This document shows positions 9,304-19,094 of a DNA stretch of 22,500 bases, one piece after another (the stretch's first letter is position 1; each line of letters starts with the position of its first letter). Location: NCBI GenBank assembly GCA_009663005.1, contig CM018908.1:8635095-8657594 (forward strand), written 5' to 3'. A program made the translations under genes and the position numbers. The notes under the pieces are model-generated. The model searched no databases, was not told where the DNA came from, and saw only the letters and a program-made list of their open reading frames with translations. This DNA is from Actinidia chinensis. Its lineage: Eukaryota > Streptophyta > Magnoliopsida > Ericales > Actinidiaceae.

Positions 9304-10575
9304 TGTAGATGTCAAGAGGGAAACGAATAGAGAAGAGAGGAGTTCTGAGAGATTGATAAACAAATGGACGAGAGAGAAAGAAAGGAATGAGAGTGGGAGG
9401 AAATTATTAGTGTGGTTAGCCTTTGAGTTGAAAGATAGGACGTAATCAACGGGGGGATGATATCGATCAAGGTGGAATTTTAGTATGTTATCATGGGAGC
9501 CGGGATCTTCATAGCTAATGTGTCAAATTTAAGGAAAAATGATGTATACAATATGCTTTCTAAACTCCAGAGTATTTTAAAATATCTGATTTTGTATTCC
9601 TTTTGGCATGGTGCCATCTGTTGAAATCAATTGTTTTATTGGACATAATATGTATGTGTTATGGGTTGGTGGCTAACTACTATGGAATGGATGGTACATG
9701 TACCGAGGGGACTAGCCAATAGTGACACGAAGAACGAAAAAGCCAAAGGAGCTGGGAGATGTGGTTGAGGCCGCCCTTAGTAATGATCAGGAAAGAACCG
9801 AGTAGGAGATCCTTCATGATTGATCATTCGTTGAGCTCTTTAAATTTTGTAAGCCATTATTGATTCGTTGCAGATATTCCCGTCGTATTGATACTCCCTG
9901 TTTAAAATGATTTCAGGTGGACGTAGGATCTCGGGTAGTACGAGATGGGTGGGCGAAGGATATGACGATTCTATATTTTTGATCTTTTTGTATTAAATAT
10001 TGGAACATTGTAAACAAAAATATTTGGGAACTATTGAATATTTGAGAAAAATAGTACTCTGATTTGTATTTGAGAAAAATATGGTGAGAATGGAATGGAT
10101 TAATGAACGGCTCGGGAGGGTAGGTCGGCACAAATTACTATAATTTCATGTTTTCGTATTTACTGTTTATTATTTATTTCAATAAGCAGTTTCTATTTCT
10201 AATAATCTGAGAATTAGCTTTTCCCTTTCTTTTCCCGAATCTAAATTGCCGTATTCCTGAATTTTACTCCCAAAACATACCCCAACGCCGAATCCATTGT
10301 CACTCTGATGTCAAATTCATCTACCGCCACTGACTCCAAAAATCTGCCGGTTGCTTAGGCCCACGTTCATGATTGTTTTGATTGAGGCTCCTCTCAGGCC
10401 CCACCCTCTCACCTTTGCCGCTCTCATGATTATTGGGCTTAGTTGATTATTTACTATGCGACAAACATAAGTTTAAGTTCCCTAATATTCACATTTCTGT
10501 GCTTTTCTTCACTTATGACCTATTTAACGGGGGCCTGGTTATGTATTCCACACAAAATAATCCTCGCCGGGAGCC
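9304..10575. other. Intergenic DNA with higher GC patches
   Basis: No gene can be supported. Around 9690-9835 and 9915-9960 the composition is closer to coding DNA, and frames such as KKPKELGDVVEAALSNDQ (ending at a stop near 9813) look peptide-like, but no family is recognised and each frame is short. It may be remnant retrotransposon or gene-fragment sequence. Around 10030-10080 there is a small near-duplication of ATTTGAGAAAAATA. The left half of an 11-bp inverted repeat, TATTCCACACA (10544-10554), pairs with TGTGTGGAATA at 10627-10637. Confidence 0.45.
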
Positions 10576-10665
10576 TTACACTGACCTGCCCCTGCGGTTT
10601 GCCTTTAATACACAAAGCACCCCTGCTGTGTGGAATAAAATTTACCGTGAACCTCTCCTGCGCTT
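10576..10665 (+). repeat. Terminal sequence copy A (left outer end)
   Basis: Begins TTACACTGACC, then GGTTTGCCTTTAATACACA and AAGCACCCCTG. It aligns with copy B (10869 onward) and with the inverted right terminus. The following 10660-10860 is CT-rich, then T-rich, and pairs with 12893-12983. Confidence 0.65.
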
Positions 10666-10868
10666 TCCACACTCCTCTTCCACACCCACACCACACGCGC
10701 CACCACTTTTCTCCCTTTTTTTCTTACAACCCTTCCCACAAATGCTCCCCCACCCCCCTCTCTCTCTCATCCATCCCTCTCTCTCCCCCCCCCCTCTCTC
10801 TCTCCTTTTACACTCTTTTATTTCTAATTTTTTCCTTTACTTTTTGTTATAATTTTTTTTAGGGAGAC

Positions 10869-11015
10869 TTACCGACGTCCCCATTAGGTTTACCTTTAAT
10901 ACACAAAGCACACCGGACGTTTAAAAAATTACCAATGGCCCACCTAAGGTTTGAAAAATATTTTCCAACCCCGTCAACAACTGTTCTCCCTTTTGCCTTA
11001 ACAAAATTACCAAAA
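10869..11015 (+). repeat. Terminal sequence copy B (inner, direct copy)
   Basis: TTACCGACGTCCCC, then GGTTTACCTTTAATACACA, GACGTTTAAAAAATTACCAA, CCTAAGGTTTGAAAA, CCAACCCC and TTCTCCCTTTT. Nearly every word recurs in reverse complement at 12997-13126, so this copy is homologous to the right terminus over about 140 bp. Confidence 0.7.
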
Positions 11016-11121
11016 TACCCCCCCGCGCTCGCAGCCGCGCTCGCTGCCCCCCGCTCGCGCGCTGCTGGGGACACCAGGGGAGTGTATTGTATGTGTACTG
11101 TTTGTAGTAGAAGTGGTGTCA

Positions 11122-11365
11122 TACGGGGCGAGGAAGGTGGGGAAAGAAAGGTGGGGGGGTGGGGGAAGGGGGCGGAGGGGGGTGCGGGGGGGACGCGGCT
11201 AGGGGGGGAGGGTGTACTTGTTAGGAGTGAGGGGGGGGGTAGACCAGGGGAGGAAGGGGGGGAAACAAAAAAGGAAGCACGGGGGGGAGAGGGGGGGGGA
11301 CGCGGGGAGGGGGGGAGGGGGGACGGGGGAGGGGGAGGGTGGCGGGGAAGACCCCGGGAAGGAAG
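11122..11365 (+). repeat. Dense G-run tract with G-quadruplex potential
   Basis: About 240 bases with many runs of 4 to 9 G separated by 1-6 bases (for example around 11144-11170, 11229-11238 and 11279-11320). It follows a C-rich, CpG-rich block with GCGCTCG words (11018-11065), so strand composition flips sharply. The 156-codon plus-strand frame crossing it is Gly/Arg/Glu low-complexity and is a by-product of the G-runs. Confidence 0.8.
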
Positions 11366-11379
11366 TTTTTATAAAAAAA

Positions 11380-12156
11380 TAAATTCCCCTTTATATTTTT
11401 TCTAAGTTCTTCTTTGGGTTATTATTCTATTTTTTATTTTTTACTTTTTTTATTATTTTGTCATTTAATACCTTTGAATTTAATTTTTTAATAAAAAATA
11501 ATCCTTTTTTTTTCTTTTCTTTTTTTTGTACTCTTTATTTTTTATTTTTCTTATTTTTTATTTTTTAATACCCTTGATTAATTTTTTAACGAAAAATGAA
11601 GTACTTGGTTTGACTTTTTCATTTTTTCTTTTGTACCCTTTTAAAAGTTAATAGAAGAGTAAAAAACTAAAAAAAATAATAATAAAAAGTAAAAAATAAA
11701 AAAAGAGACGAGTAAAAAAAGGAAAAAAAATCGAAAAAAAATAACAAAAAGGGATTCATTTTTTTTTTTTTATTATTAAAAAAAATAATAAAAGGGTATT
11801 AAAAATAAAAAATAAAAAATAAAAAACACTAAAAAAAATAGAGAGAAATAGAAAAAATAAACAAAAAGGGATTCATTTTCATTATTAAAAAAATTATCAA
11901 ATGGCATAAAGAAAAAAATAACAATAAAACTAAAAAAATAAAAAAAATAGAAGAGTACAAACAAAAAATAAAAAAATAACAAACAAAAAAAAATAACAAA
12001 AAAGGGATTCATTTTTTATTAAAAAAAATAATCAAATGGTATAAAAAAAATAACAATAAAAAATAAAAAACATAAAAAAAATAGAAGAGTACAAAAAAAA
12101 TTAAAAAAATTAAAAAACAGATATTCATGTTTGTTATTTTTTTTATTTTTTTTTTG

Positions 12157-12187
<31 letters not shown>

Positions 12188-12950
12188 TATTGTTATTTTT
12201 TCTTTTAATGCCCTTTGATTAATTTTTTTAATAAAAAATGAATCCCTTTTTTTTTTACTATTTATTTTTTATTTTGGTTTATACTCTTCTATTTTTTATT
12301 TTTTACTCTTCTATTACTTTTTTAAAAGGCACAAAAAGAAAAAAATAAGAAAAAGTACAAAAAAAGTGATTCATTTTCGTTTAAAACAAATTAATCAAAG
12401 GGTATTTACAAAAATCATATAAAAAAATAAAAATAAAAAAATAGAAGAGTACAAAAAATAAAAGAAAAAGAAAAAAAGTGGAATTTTTTATTAAAAAAAA
12501 TTAATCAAAGGGTATAATAAAAACATAATAAAAAATATAAAAAATAAAAAAAAATACCCCCAAAAAGAAAAAAGAAAAAAAAAATCGAAAAAAATAACTA
12601 AAAGGGGGATTCATTTTTTATAAAAAAATTAATTAAAGGGTATTAAAAAAAATAAAAATAAAAATAAAAAAATAAAAAAATTAGAAGAGTAAAAAAAAAA
12701 ATAACAAAAAGGGGATCTTTTTTTGTTAAAAAATTAATCAAATGGTATTAAAAAAAATAATCATAAAAAGTAAAAATAAAAAAAATAGAAGAGTACAAAA
12801 AAAAAAAAAAAAAAAATACCAAGAAAAAAAAATAAGACAATTAAAAAAAAAAAAATTATTTTTGGTTTAAAAAAAATTAATCAAAAAGTATTAAAAAAAT
12901 TATAGTAAAAAGTTAAAAAAAAAAAAATAAAAATAAAAGGGTGTAAAAAG
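11380..12950. repeat. AT-rich minisatellite, about 107-136-bp unit, in alternating orientation
   Basis: In the A-rich orientation the unit is marked by GGGATTCATTTT, then TAATCAAATGGTATTAAA, then AATAGAAGAGTACAAA, with long A-runs between. GGGATTCATT recurs at 11751, 11868 and 12004, and GATTCATT or GATCTTTTT variants at about 12368, 12607 and 12713. The complement (TGTACTCTTCTATTTTT, CCCTTTGATTAATTTTT, AAAAATGAATCCC) appears at about 11520-11640 and 12150-12330. The array therefore runs T-rich (11400-11640), A-rich (11640-12120), T-rich (12120-12330), A-rich (12330-12950). The run-derived ORFs here are not genes. Confidence 0.75.
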
Positions 12951-12996
12951 AGAGAGAGGAGAGAGAGAGAGGGGGGGGGGGGATGTTTTTTTTTTG

Positions 12997-13126
12997 GTTA
13001 ATTTGTAGAAAAAGGGAGAAATGTGGTGACAGGGGTTGGGCAGATAATTTCAAACCTTAGGGAGGTCCGCATTTTTTAACGTCGGTGCTGGTGTATTAAA
13101 GGGAAACTCAGGGGAAGTCAGTGTAA
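12997..13126 (-). repeat. Terminal sequence, right inverted copy
   Basis: On the minus strand it reads TTACACTGACTTCCCC, TTTCCCTTTAATACAC, CGACGTTAAAAAATG, CCTAAGGTTTGAAA and CCCAACCCCTGTCA, then TTTCTCCCTTTTT. This is the inverted partner of copies A and B. Confidence 0.7.
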
Positions 13127-15663
13127 TTCTACCTAAATAGAATCTATCATTCCAACGAAGAAGTCAAACTTATAGGAATTATAGGGGACCCTATCTATGA
13201 TACGATCAAATCTGTTATCTTTCCTTCTACAGCTTTCTCATTTAAAATTAACACTGATCCTCTCCATACGCAAACACACACAAATATATATATATATATA
13301 CACACACATAGGAGTGTGAATGGTCAATTTTGATTAACAATGGTGATCTAGATACTGAGAGAATTGCAATGCCTCACCCAGACTAGGTGTTTTTGATGAA
13401 ATAAACAAAGCTAAATCAAAATTGAAACAGAAGGTCACGAATTGGGTCTTGGCTGACATGTTGCTGGCTGTAGAGATGTGTTGTCTTACTAATACATACA
13501 TTTCAATGTTCTCTATATATCAGTTTGTTGTAAATGAATCATATGACTATAAATATTATATTTTTACAAAATTGTACATAATGATATGAGTGAACAAGTT
13601 TACATACGGCTTTTTTGGAGTTCAAAATTGAAAGTTAATGTAAAGTTGGATGATTGTGTGTTCGATGGAGATTTTCCTTGGTGATCAAATTGTTCACTTG
13701 TAGAGAAGATGATCTAAGTAAAACATTGATGATGTAGTATTTATAACTACACGATTGAATCACTTGAATTTAAATACAGTTTTACAAGTTAAACGATTGG
13801 ATCACGAAATAGTATTCGAACCCAACTTTACCAAAAGTTGAATTTCGAACTTCAGAGAAGCTAGGTCCTTAAAACAAAAAACTTATGATTCGATTATACA
13901 AAATTCCATCAATTGATAGAAATTTTTTTTTATATAATTTTTGGTTTTTTGATTTGATTTGATTTTTTTTTCCTTTTTTCGTAAAAGTTTCATTTATTGT
14001 GCTGCATTATTGTGAATGGATTCCTTAATTTTCATGTTATCATTTCAAATCAAAAGACGCAAACACTTACTATTTGAAAAATATAACGGCGTTACTTTGA
14101 TTGATGAATTTGCACAAATATTTTTGAAATAATAGATATTTTTGGTTGTAGCCTTCGCAATTAATTTTGTAAAACACTTTTCAATAATCACTTTTAAAAA
14201 TAAAAATCATTCATCATTTTTGTATCTTATTTATATTCATTTGAGAATATAAAAATACATTTTAATATTTTCTCACCAATGAATTATTTTCCCAATTTTA
14301 AAAAAAAAAAAAATTAAAACGTTCTTTAAAATTGATTTAAAAAACAACGTCAAACAGAGTTTGTAACTTTTTTTTCTAGGCAACTAGCATGACATAGTTG
14401 TTTTGTTTTGTTTTGTTTTATTTTAATTAATGAGCGGTTCCAAGCAAGGGCCCAATTACCAGGTTGAGACGGGCCGGAGAGATGGGCCGGTGTCCAGTAA
14501 CTCGCTTGTGGATTGACTTTCCAAATGTTCAGACCCATTCACCTTCTTCAAGCCAAAAATTCAGGAAAAGGGCCTCGGAAAAAGGAACTGTCTTCTCAGT
14601 GGTAAAATGGACTTCATATGGGCCCACTATATGGATGATTGTGTTCATCTTGCAGGGCAAGCTAAGGAGATGATATATCGTTTCTACAAAAAAAATATTT
14701 TTATTGGATATCAATAGTCATATAAATTGGATCAATTTTAACTAGATTATAAATACGATTTTCTCGCCTATTTTCTTAAAACAAATATGATTTAATTATA
14801 TGGCTATTAATGTCTAATCAGTCCAATTTTTTACGTGAATGATTTTCTCAGTGTGCCCAACTGGATAAATGGCTTAAATAAACAAGAAGAGTCCCATCAG
14901 GTGCTAACTTTACGACAAAGTTCAAATAATGAACTTTGAACTTTTATATATTTATGGCGTACTGAAATTGTGGATGAATATTAACCTAATTACCCAATGG
15001 TTGTAAAATTTGTTATCATTTTTCCCAACTTACTATTTTTATTCAACCCCCAAATTTAGGTCTTCGTTTGGACGCAATACTTTTACTGACTTTTAGTTAA
15101 AAATGTTTATCTAAACAAATTAATGAATAGGACGTAAGTTTACCCAAAAAACCAACAAAAAAAATTTACCTCCAAATAGGTATTTTCCACTGATTTTTAA
15201 CTTTTTCTACTTTTTACAGTAATACTTTTGAATTTTGAAGGGTGAATATTAGGGGAAACACTAATTAAAAAAAGATGTCACGCTATGTTCTATATAAAAT
15301 AATAGTTTTGTTACCGTCTCAGAATCTAAACTAAAAAAAAATTTTAAATTTAAAATGAATGGTTTATATTCACTTGGTTACATGAAATTCACACATTTAA
15401 GTGAATCGAATAATTTATGAAAATTTTAAAAAAAGTTTTCTTAATCCCAAAATTTTAAAACAATAGAATTTCTCATAAACACCCCTTGCGGTCTTAGAGA
15501 CTAGAACCAATAAACAATTTACATACCAAGTTCATATAAATTTTTCAGTAATTACTATTCTAGTAGAACTTTGTAGACTTCATGCAAGTTAATGTGGACC
15601 TTTTCTAGTCATTTCATTTACCAATTAAAATTGCCACCACATGAATTTTGGACAAGTTTATGG
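13127..15663. other. AT-rich intergenic DNA
   Basis: No gene seen. It includes an (AC)n(AT)n(AC)n microsatellite at 13271-13308 and a GC-richer island at 14440-14670. The island has several GGGCC-type motifs (14448, 14470, 14484, 14620), like the site II elements of plant housekeeping promoters, but no coding exon follows on either strand. Around 15060-15080 GTCTTCGTTTGGAC resembles a MITE end without a visible partner. The ORFs at 14350-14714 are short and unrecognised. Confidence 0.5.
13271..13308. repeat. Compound (AC)n(AT)n(AC)n microsatellite
   Basis: AAACACACACAAA, an (AT)9 core at about 13284-13300, and ACACACACA. Confidence 0.85.
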
Positions 15664-15875
15664 CTACGTTTGGTATAAGTTTTTTTTAATTTTTTTACTT
15701 AAAATAAACAAAAAAGCCTATCAGAGTTAGTTTTTGGGTTTTCTGTTTTTGCTTTTTTGCTTTTTTGCTTTATTTTAGTTAAAGTAAAGTCACAAAAGCA
15801 AAAAAATAAAAAAATCTTAACCTTTTTGATAGCAAGTTTAAAAAAAACTTAGTTTTTAAGTATTACCAAACGGAG
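15664..15875. mobile_element. Small inverted-repeat MITE
   Basis: Left end CTACGTTTGGTATAAGTTTT and the reverse complement of the right end, CTCCGTTTGGTAATACTTAA, are inverted copies with a few differences. The 212-bp element is AT-rich, with internal matching blocks (TTTTTTGCTTT against AAAGCAAAAAAA) that extend the fold toward the centre. CGTTTGGTA termini are typical of many plant MITEs. No clear target-site duplication could be read. Coding capacity is nil. Confidence 0.6.
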
Positions 15876-16220
15876 GAGGACTATAAAAAACATTCTTAAA
15901 TTATTTTATTTGATACCAAATACAGACACAAAGACTCCTACATGGATATATTTTTATTGGAATGATTCACAGATTATAAAGATTTTATTGAGTGGTGGAA
16001 CCTGTAAATTTATTTATAGAAAATATTGTCTATTTTTAAATAGCAATTCTATATAAATAATGAAAAAATTTCATTCACTTTTGACTAGTGTTACTTGTAT
16101 ACTAATACATCTCAATTTGAAACTGTCAGAGCACACAACCATTGGCCTCCGCTGCATGACGTCGCATGGGCAAGCGCCTCTCAATTTCAACGACCACGAC
16201 CAACAATCGACCAGGAGAAA
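15876..16220. other. Left flank of the retrotransposon
   Basis: AT-rich to about 16120, then a GC-richer 100-bp stretch (16125-16220) that is open in more than one frame up to the LTR edge. The translation is not recognised. It could be a fragment of a gene interrupted by the retrotransposon, or part of an older repeat. Confidence 0.4.
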
Positions 16221-16930
16221 CTTGGTGCCCAAGAACTAGCCACCAGTCAAATCTACCATATCACAAAACACATGAGACAAAAAAGATATACGTGGTTCGG
16301 CCAATCTGCCTACATCACGGAGAGAACAAATAATTCACTATTCACAGAATGAATACAATGTGAGTACAATAGGGAGGAGCTCATCTCCAAATCAACCTCT
16401 CAGCACTCTCTCTCTTATCTCTGTATCTCTCAGTCTTGCCTTCTTTAATCTCACCACAGGACAGCTCACACCCCTCTCGTGCTCTCTGTGCTCTCCCTCC
16501 CATAGCAAACCCCTCTGCTCCCCTCCCTCTTGCACTACAGCATTCTGCTGTGTGCCCCCTATCAAAGCCCCACCCCTTACATTTCTCTGCACCCCGTCTC
16601 CTTTCTTCTCTGCTGTCCTTTGAATTTATAGGCATAGAGAAGAACAGATTGAGCTCATACAAAGCCCCCATTCTTGACATGGAGGAGGAGAGAGCCTCCA
16701 TCTGAGACTCTTCTCTTTCTCTGCATCCTTCTTTCGTGCCACCATCTGACAGCTCGGTCAGAGCATCTCTCTCCTTTTCTCCTCTTCTCTTTCCCATTCT
16801 CCTTTTCGTCTAGAAGAAGGTAGGTAAGATTGGTAATGGGCTTGGGGCCCTCACCCTGGGCTTGGGCTGGCTTTCTTCATGGGTGGGCTTTCACCAATGG
16901 GCTGGATCCTGGGGCCTTCATGGGCTGATT

Positions 16931-16935
<5 letters not shown>
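16221..16935 (-). repeat. 3' LTR of the copia element
   Basis: Aligns with 19429-20221 throughout. Shared landmarks are GTGCCCAAG, ACGTGGTTCGGC, CACGGAGAGAACAA, CAATAGGGAGGAG, CATTCTGCTGTGTGCCCC, CGTCTAGAAGAAGGTAGGT and the end GATTCAACA. It is about 80 bp shorter than the other LTR, with many small indels. The several ORFs crossing it on both strands are low-complexity by-products. Confidence 0.8.

Positions 16936-16948
<13 letters not shown>
16936..16948 (-). other. Polypurine tract of the copia element
   Basis: On the minus strand GGAGGGGGAGAT directly precedes the LTR start TGTTGAATC. This is where plus-strand DNA synthesis is primed in LTR retrotransposons. Confidence 0.7.
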
Positions 16949-16963
<15 letters not shown>

Positions 16964-17253
16964 ATCTGTCTCAGCTCCCCCCCCCGTAAGATCTGCAAGA
17001 CTGCATCCGATATACGTTACCCCTCTTCAATGGGCACTCCACTTTCCCCCCGAAGTGAACTGCACGGTCTAAACCGAATTGCCTGCACCCTTCTCACTTA
17101 GGTGCTCTGCTCCCCCTCACCGGGGTGCTCGGGCAAAGTACGTCGCTTTGCAAGTCGTCTATTCCATCTCTCCTCTCCTTGTGTGCACACTGGAGAGATT
17201 ACCACGCGCCCTGATCTCGAGCGAAAGAGACTCGTTTTGGCGCCGTCGCGCCT

Positions 17254-17291
<38 letters not shown>

Positions 17292-17440
17292 CTTTCTTCA
17301 TGGCCATCCTGCAGCGGTTGTGTGCACCTTCCCTTGTGTCCCTGGCCAGACTTTCCTCACGTAGCCCAAGCATCCTTGCGCTCCTGTTCCACTGTGGATC
17401 CTTCATACATCCATCAGGTACTTCCCTGCTCTTGCCTTTG
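16949..17440 (-). other. Unassigned 3' internal region of the copia element
   Basis: GC-richer sequence between the pol remnant and the polypurine tract. Integrase, reverse transcriptase and RNase H motifs were looked for in minus-strand frames and not recognised. It includes a C9 run at 16977-16985. The plus-strand ORF reaching 194 codons (17079-17663) and the minus-strand 102-codon ORF have no protein features and are treated as accidental. Confidence 0.45.
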
Positions 17441-17880
17441 GCGTGCCTCTTGCACGGTTTGCTCTTTCGTCGCTGATCATCTTGCTAATACCACTGGACC
17501 TATGTTCGACAGGCACTCTCACTGTCTGGACATTCTCCCTCCAGTCGGTATAGCCATTCCAGTCTTTCCTTCTCTGGATCTTCTCCTTGTTTTCCCTTGG
17601 AACTCTGCGTGTCCTCCACTAGCTTCAAAGCTTCACATTGCTTTCACTCCTGCATCTCAATGAAACAATGCCTTAACCCCCGGTCACCTTCGGATCTCCG
17701 TCTGTCATGCGGAACTGGACTGTCCTTTGCCAACAAGCGCATCATTAGCCATCCGAAACAAGTCCCCTCACATGCTACATGTGTACGAAGAACACATCTC
17801 TTTCTCTGGCACAATTTGTAAGCAATTCTGAATTAGAAATCCAATCTGACTCTTCATCTGTCCGATGCTGCTAGGAGAAC
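17441..17880 (-). pseudogene. Copia pol remnant: protease and GAG-pre-integrase region
   Basis: Minus-strand frames after gag show an acidic run ending in S-D-W-I-S-N-S-E (about 17829-17850), the position where copia protease has W-x-x-D-S-G. Here the catalytic Asp reads Asn and the Gly reads Glu, so the protease would be inactive. Further on are an E/K-A-S-G-G block (about 17635) and L-Y-R-L-E-G (about 17543-17560), the latter a hallmark of the GAG-pre-integrase domain. Stops and frame changes lie between these blocks. In a full copia element integrase would follow; it does not here. The family assignment rests on motif order rather than a full alignment. Confidence 0.55.
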
Positions 17881-17939
17881 ATCACTCTCATTCCACACTA
17901 CCATCATTGCTGTTGGTTGCTTGCCTTCTGAAGACTGAT

Positions 17940-18278
17940 CTGGTGCTTTGTTCCTTGAACAATTCTTCTTGTCCCTTCCTTGTCGCAAAAAAGCACTTAA
18001 AGTGGCAACTCTAGATTCTGCCTCCGCCATCATCTGGCCGGTATCCTCTTCCTTACCCTCATTCTCCTGACCTCTGTGACCGGACCTTCCTCTGAGACCT
18101 CTTCTCTGGCTCTTCTTTTTGACCTCTTTCCTGTGGCTCTCTGGGACCGCGTCGTTTGTTTCAGCCCACTGTAGTCCCTTCTCTGAAGCTTCAACACAGC
18201 CTTCTCAATAAGACTTTGTTTTGAGATGTCTTCTCCCGGTACATACTCCTCCAATTTGGTCCACAACCCATGAGCACT

Positions 18279-18328
<50 letters not shown>

Positions 18329-18480
18329 CTGAATCTGCAATACTCATCCATCGTGCTACATGTGGCACAATGCCTCGTGTCCAATGCTTGGTTTGATCTG
18401 CCCATCATCTTCCTGTTTATCATCAATCTCATCCTTTGGTTTTTCCTGGGGCTATCCGCATCTGAAAGCATGATCAGGGC
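17940..18480 (-). pseudogene. Copia gag remnant with broken CCHC zinc knuckle
   Basis: Gag forms the particle of the retrotransposon. On the minus strand, W-T-K-L-E-E (about 18245-18262) followed in the next frame by M-Y-R-E-K-T-S-Q-N-K (about 18210-18240) is the conserved copia gag block 'W..LE..Y..K...NK'. A basic Arg/Lys/Ser-rich stretch follows (about 18050-18150), then a zinc knuckle at 17959-17996. There the Cys, Lys-Glu-Gly and final Lys-Lys-Asn-Cys parts are visible, but one T is lost from a T-run and one C from the His codon, so it is out of frame. The middle of gag (between the Asn-Lys block and the basic region) is shorter than usual. Stops and frame shifts are frequent. Confidence 0.65.
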
Positions 18481-18742
18481 TCTCAATTACTACTCACTCC
18501 GCCTTCTTACTTCTCCAAAATGGAAGCAAAATCTTTGAAAACCGACCTCGAGGCGAATGAATCCGGAATGCCGAGAAAACTAGAAACAGAAGGGCTTTTC
18601 CCCGTCAAAATCCAAGACTCTTCTGGAACCCAATTTGATTAAATCAGAACTCAGGGACTAAACTTGCAATTCCTACCTTCATGGACCAATCTGTGTAACT
18701 TAAAACAGAAATTCCAGGGAAAAGTGCAACTTACTGTTTTGG

Positions 18743-18985
18743 TCAACATTGACAGTCAAACGTGGTCAACGCTCGGTCAACGCTGATCAAAACGCTGGTC
18801 ACGCCAGCTTGGCTCGGTCAACGGCTCTGGTCAAACCCGGCTCGTCTCGGCTCTGGTGTCAATGGCTCATCAACGCGGTCAACGGCGCGGGGTTTGAACG
18901 GTCAATGCTAGGCTGGGCTCCGGTCAATGGCTGGGTTGACCAGTCACGGCTGGTGACGGGTTAATGGTTAATGGCGACGTTTGAC
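18743..18985 (-). repeat. Dense GTCAA/TTGAC motif array in the retrotransposon leader
   Basis: Some fifteen copies of GTCAA(C/T/A) occur on the plus strand within about 240 bases, spaced roughly 8-25 bases apart, often as CGGTCAACG or TGGTCAA. A single TTGACC is also on the plus strand near 18926. On the retrotransposon's own sense strand most read TTGAC, the core of the W-box bound by WRKY factors. It lies between the primer-binding site and gag. It could be a degenerate minisatellite or a cis-regulatory array; function is inference. Confidence 0.7.
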
Positions 18986-19022
18986 AATTCTTCCATCCAA
19001 ACACAAAACACTATCATGGCCA

Positions 19023-19094
19023 ACATCCATCATTGCCTTCCTTTCTCTTTTTTTCTTTTTTTCTTTTCCTGTTTACTATTTCCATGATGGATGT
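19023..19094. repeat. Leader hairpin in the copia element
   Basis: ACATCCATCAT (19023-19033) and ATGATGGATGT (19084-19094) are perfect 11-bp inverted repeats with a 50-base pyrimidine-rich loop. CATGGC outside the left arm is also echoed by CCATGG outside the right. In the leader RNA this would form a stem-loop. Confidence 0.6.

Larger units (their letters stand above)
10576..13126. mobile_element. Composite foldback-like TIR transposon, about 2.55 kb
   Basis: The left end TTACACTGACCTGCCCCTG (10576) and the reverse complement of the right end, TTACACTGACTTCCCCTGA (13126), match. Both continue with CCTTTAATACAC and then diverged but collinear sequence. Inside the left terminus a CT-run block followed by TTTTACACTCTTTTATTT (to about 10860) pairs with the right-hand block AAATAAAAGGGTGTAAAAAG plus a GA-run (12893-12983). 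A second inward copy of the terminus starts at 10869, so two related elements are probably nested. The interior holds a G-run tract and an AT-rich minisatellite in alternating orientation. No transposase is present. Long inverted ends built from tandem repeats are known in Foldback/Galileo-type elements and in plant foldback MULEs (FARE, SoFT); assignment to one of these is inference. No clear target duplication was found. Confidence 0.6.

Noticed and set aside
10433..10862. Two overlapping 139-aa plus-strand ORFs
   Set aside because: Pro/Ser/Leu-rich readings of the CT-rich arm of the foldback element.
10935..11405. 156-aa Gly/Arg/Glu-rich ORF
   Set aside because: Produced by G-runs; low complexity, no domain, lies inside the transposon.
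11776..12012. 78-aa Phe-rich minus-strand ORF
   Set aside because: Direct product of the AT-rich minisatellite.
11380..12950. Regular repeat spacing as a possible CRISPR array
   Set aside because: Units are degenerate, A/T homopolymer-based, without conserved repeats separated by unique spacers, and the genome is a plant.
16360..17663. ORFs of 66 to 194 aa on both strands
   Set aside because: They lie in the LTR and decayed interior, show no domains, and the retrotransposon's sense strand reads gag and pol motifs in other frames.
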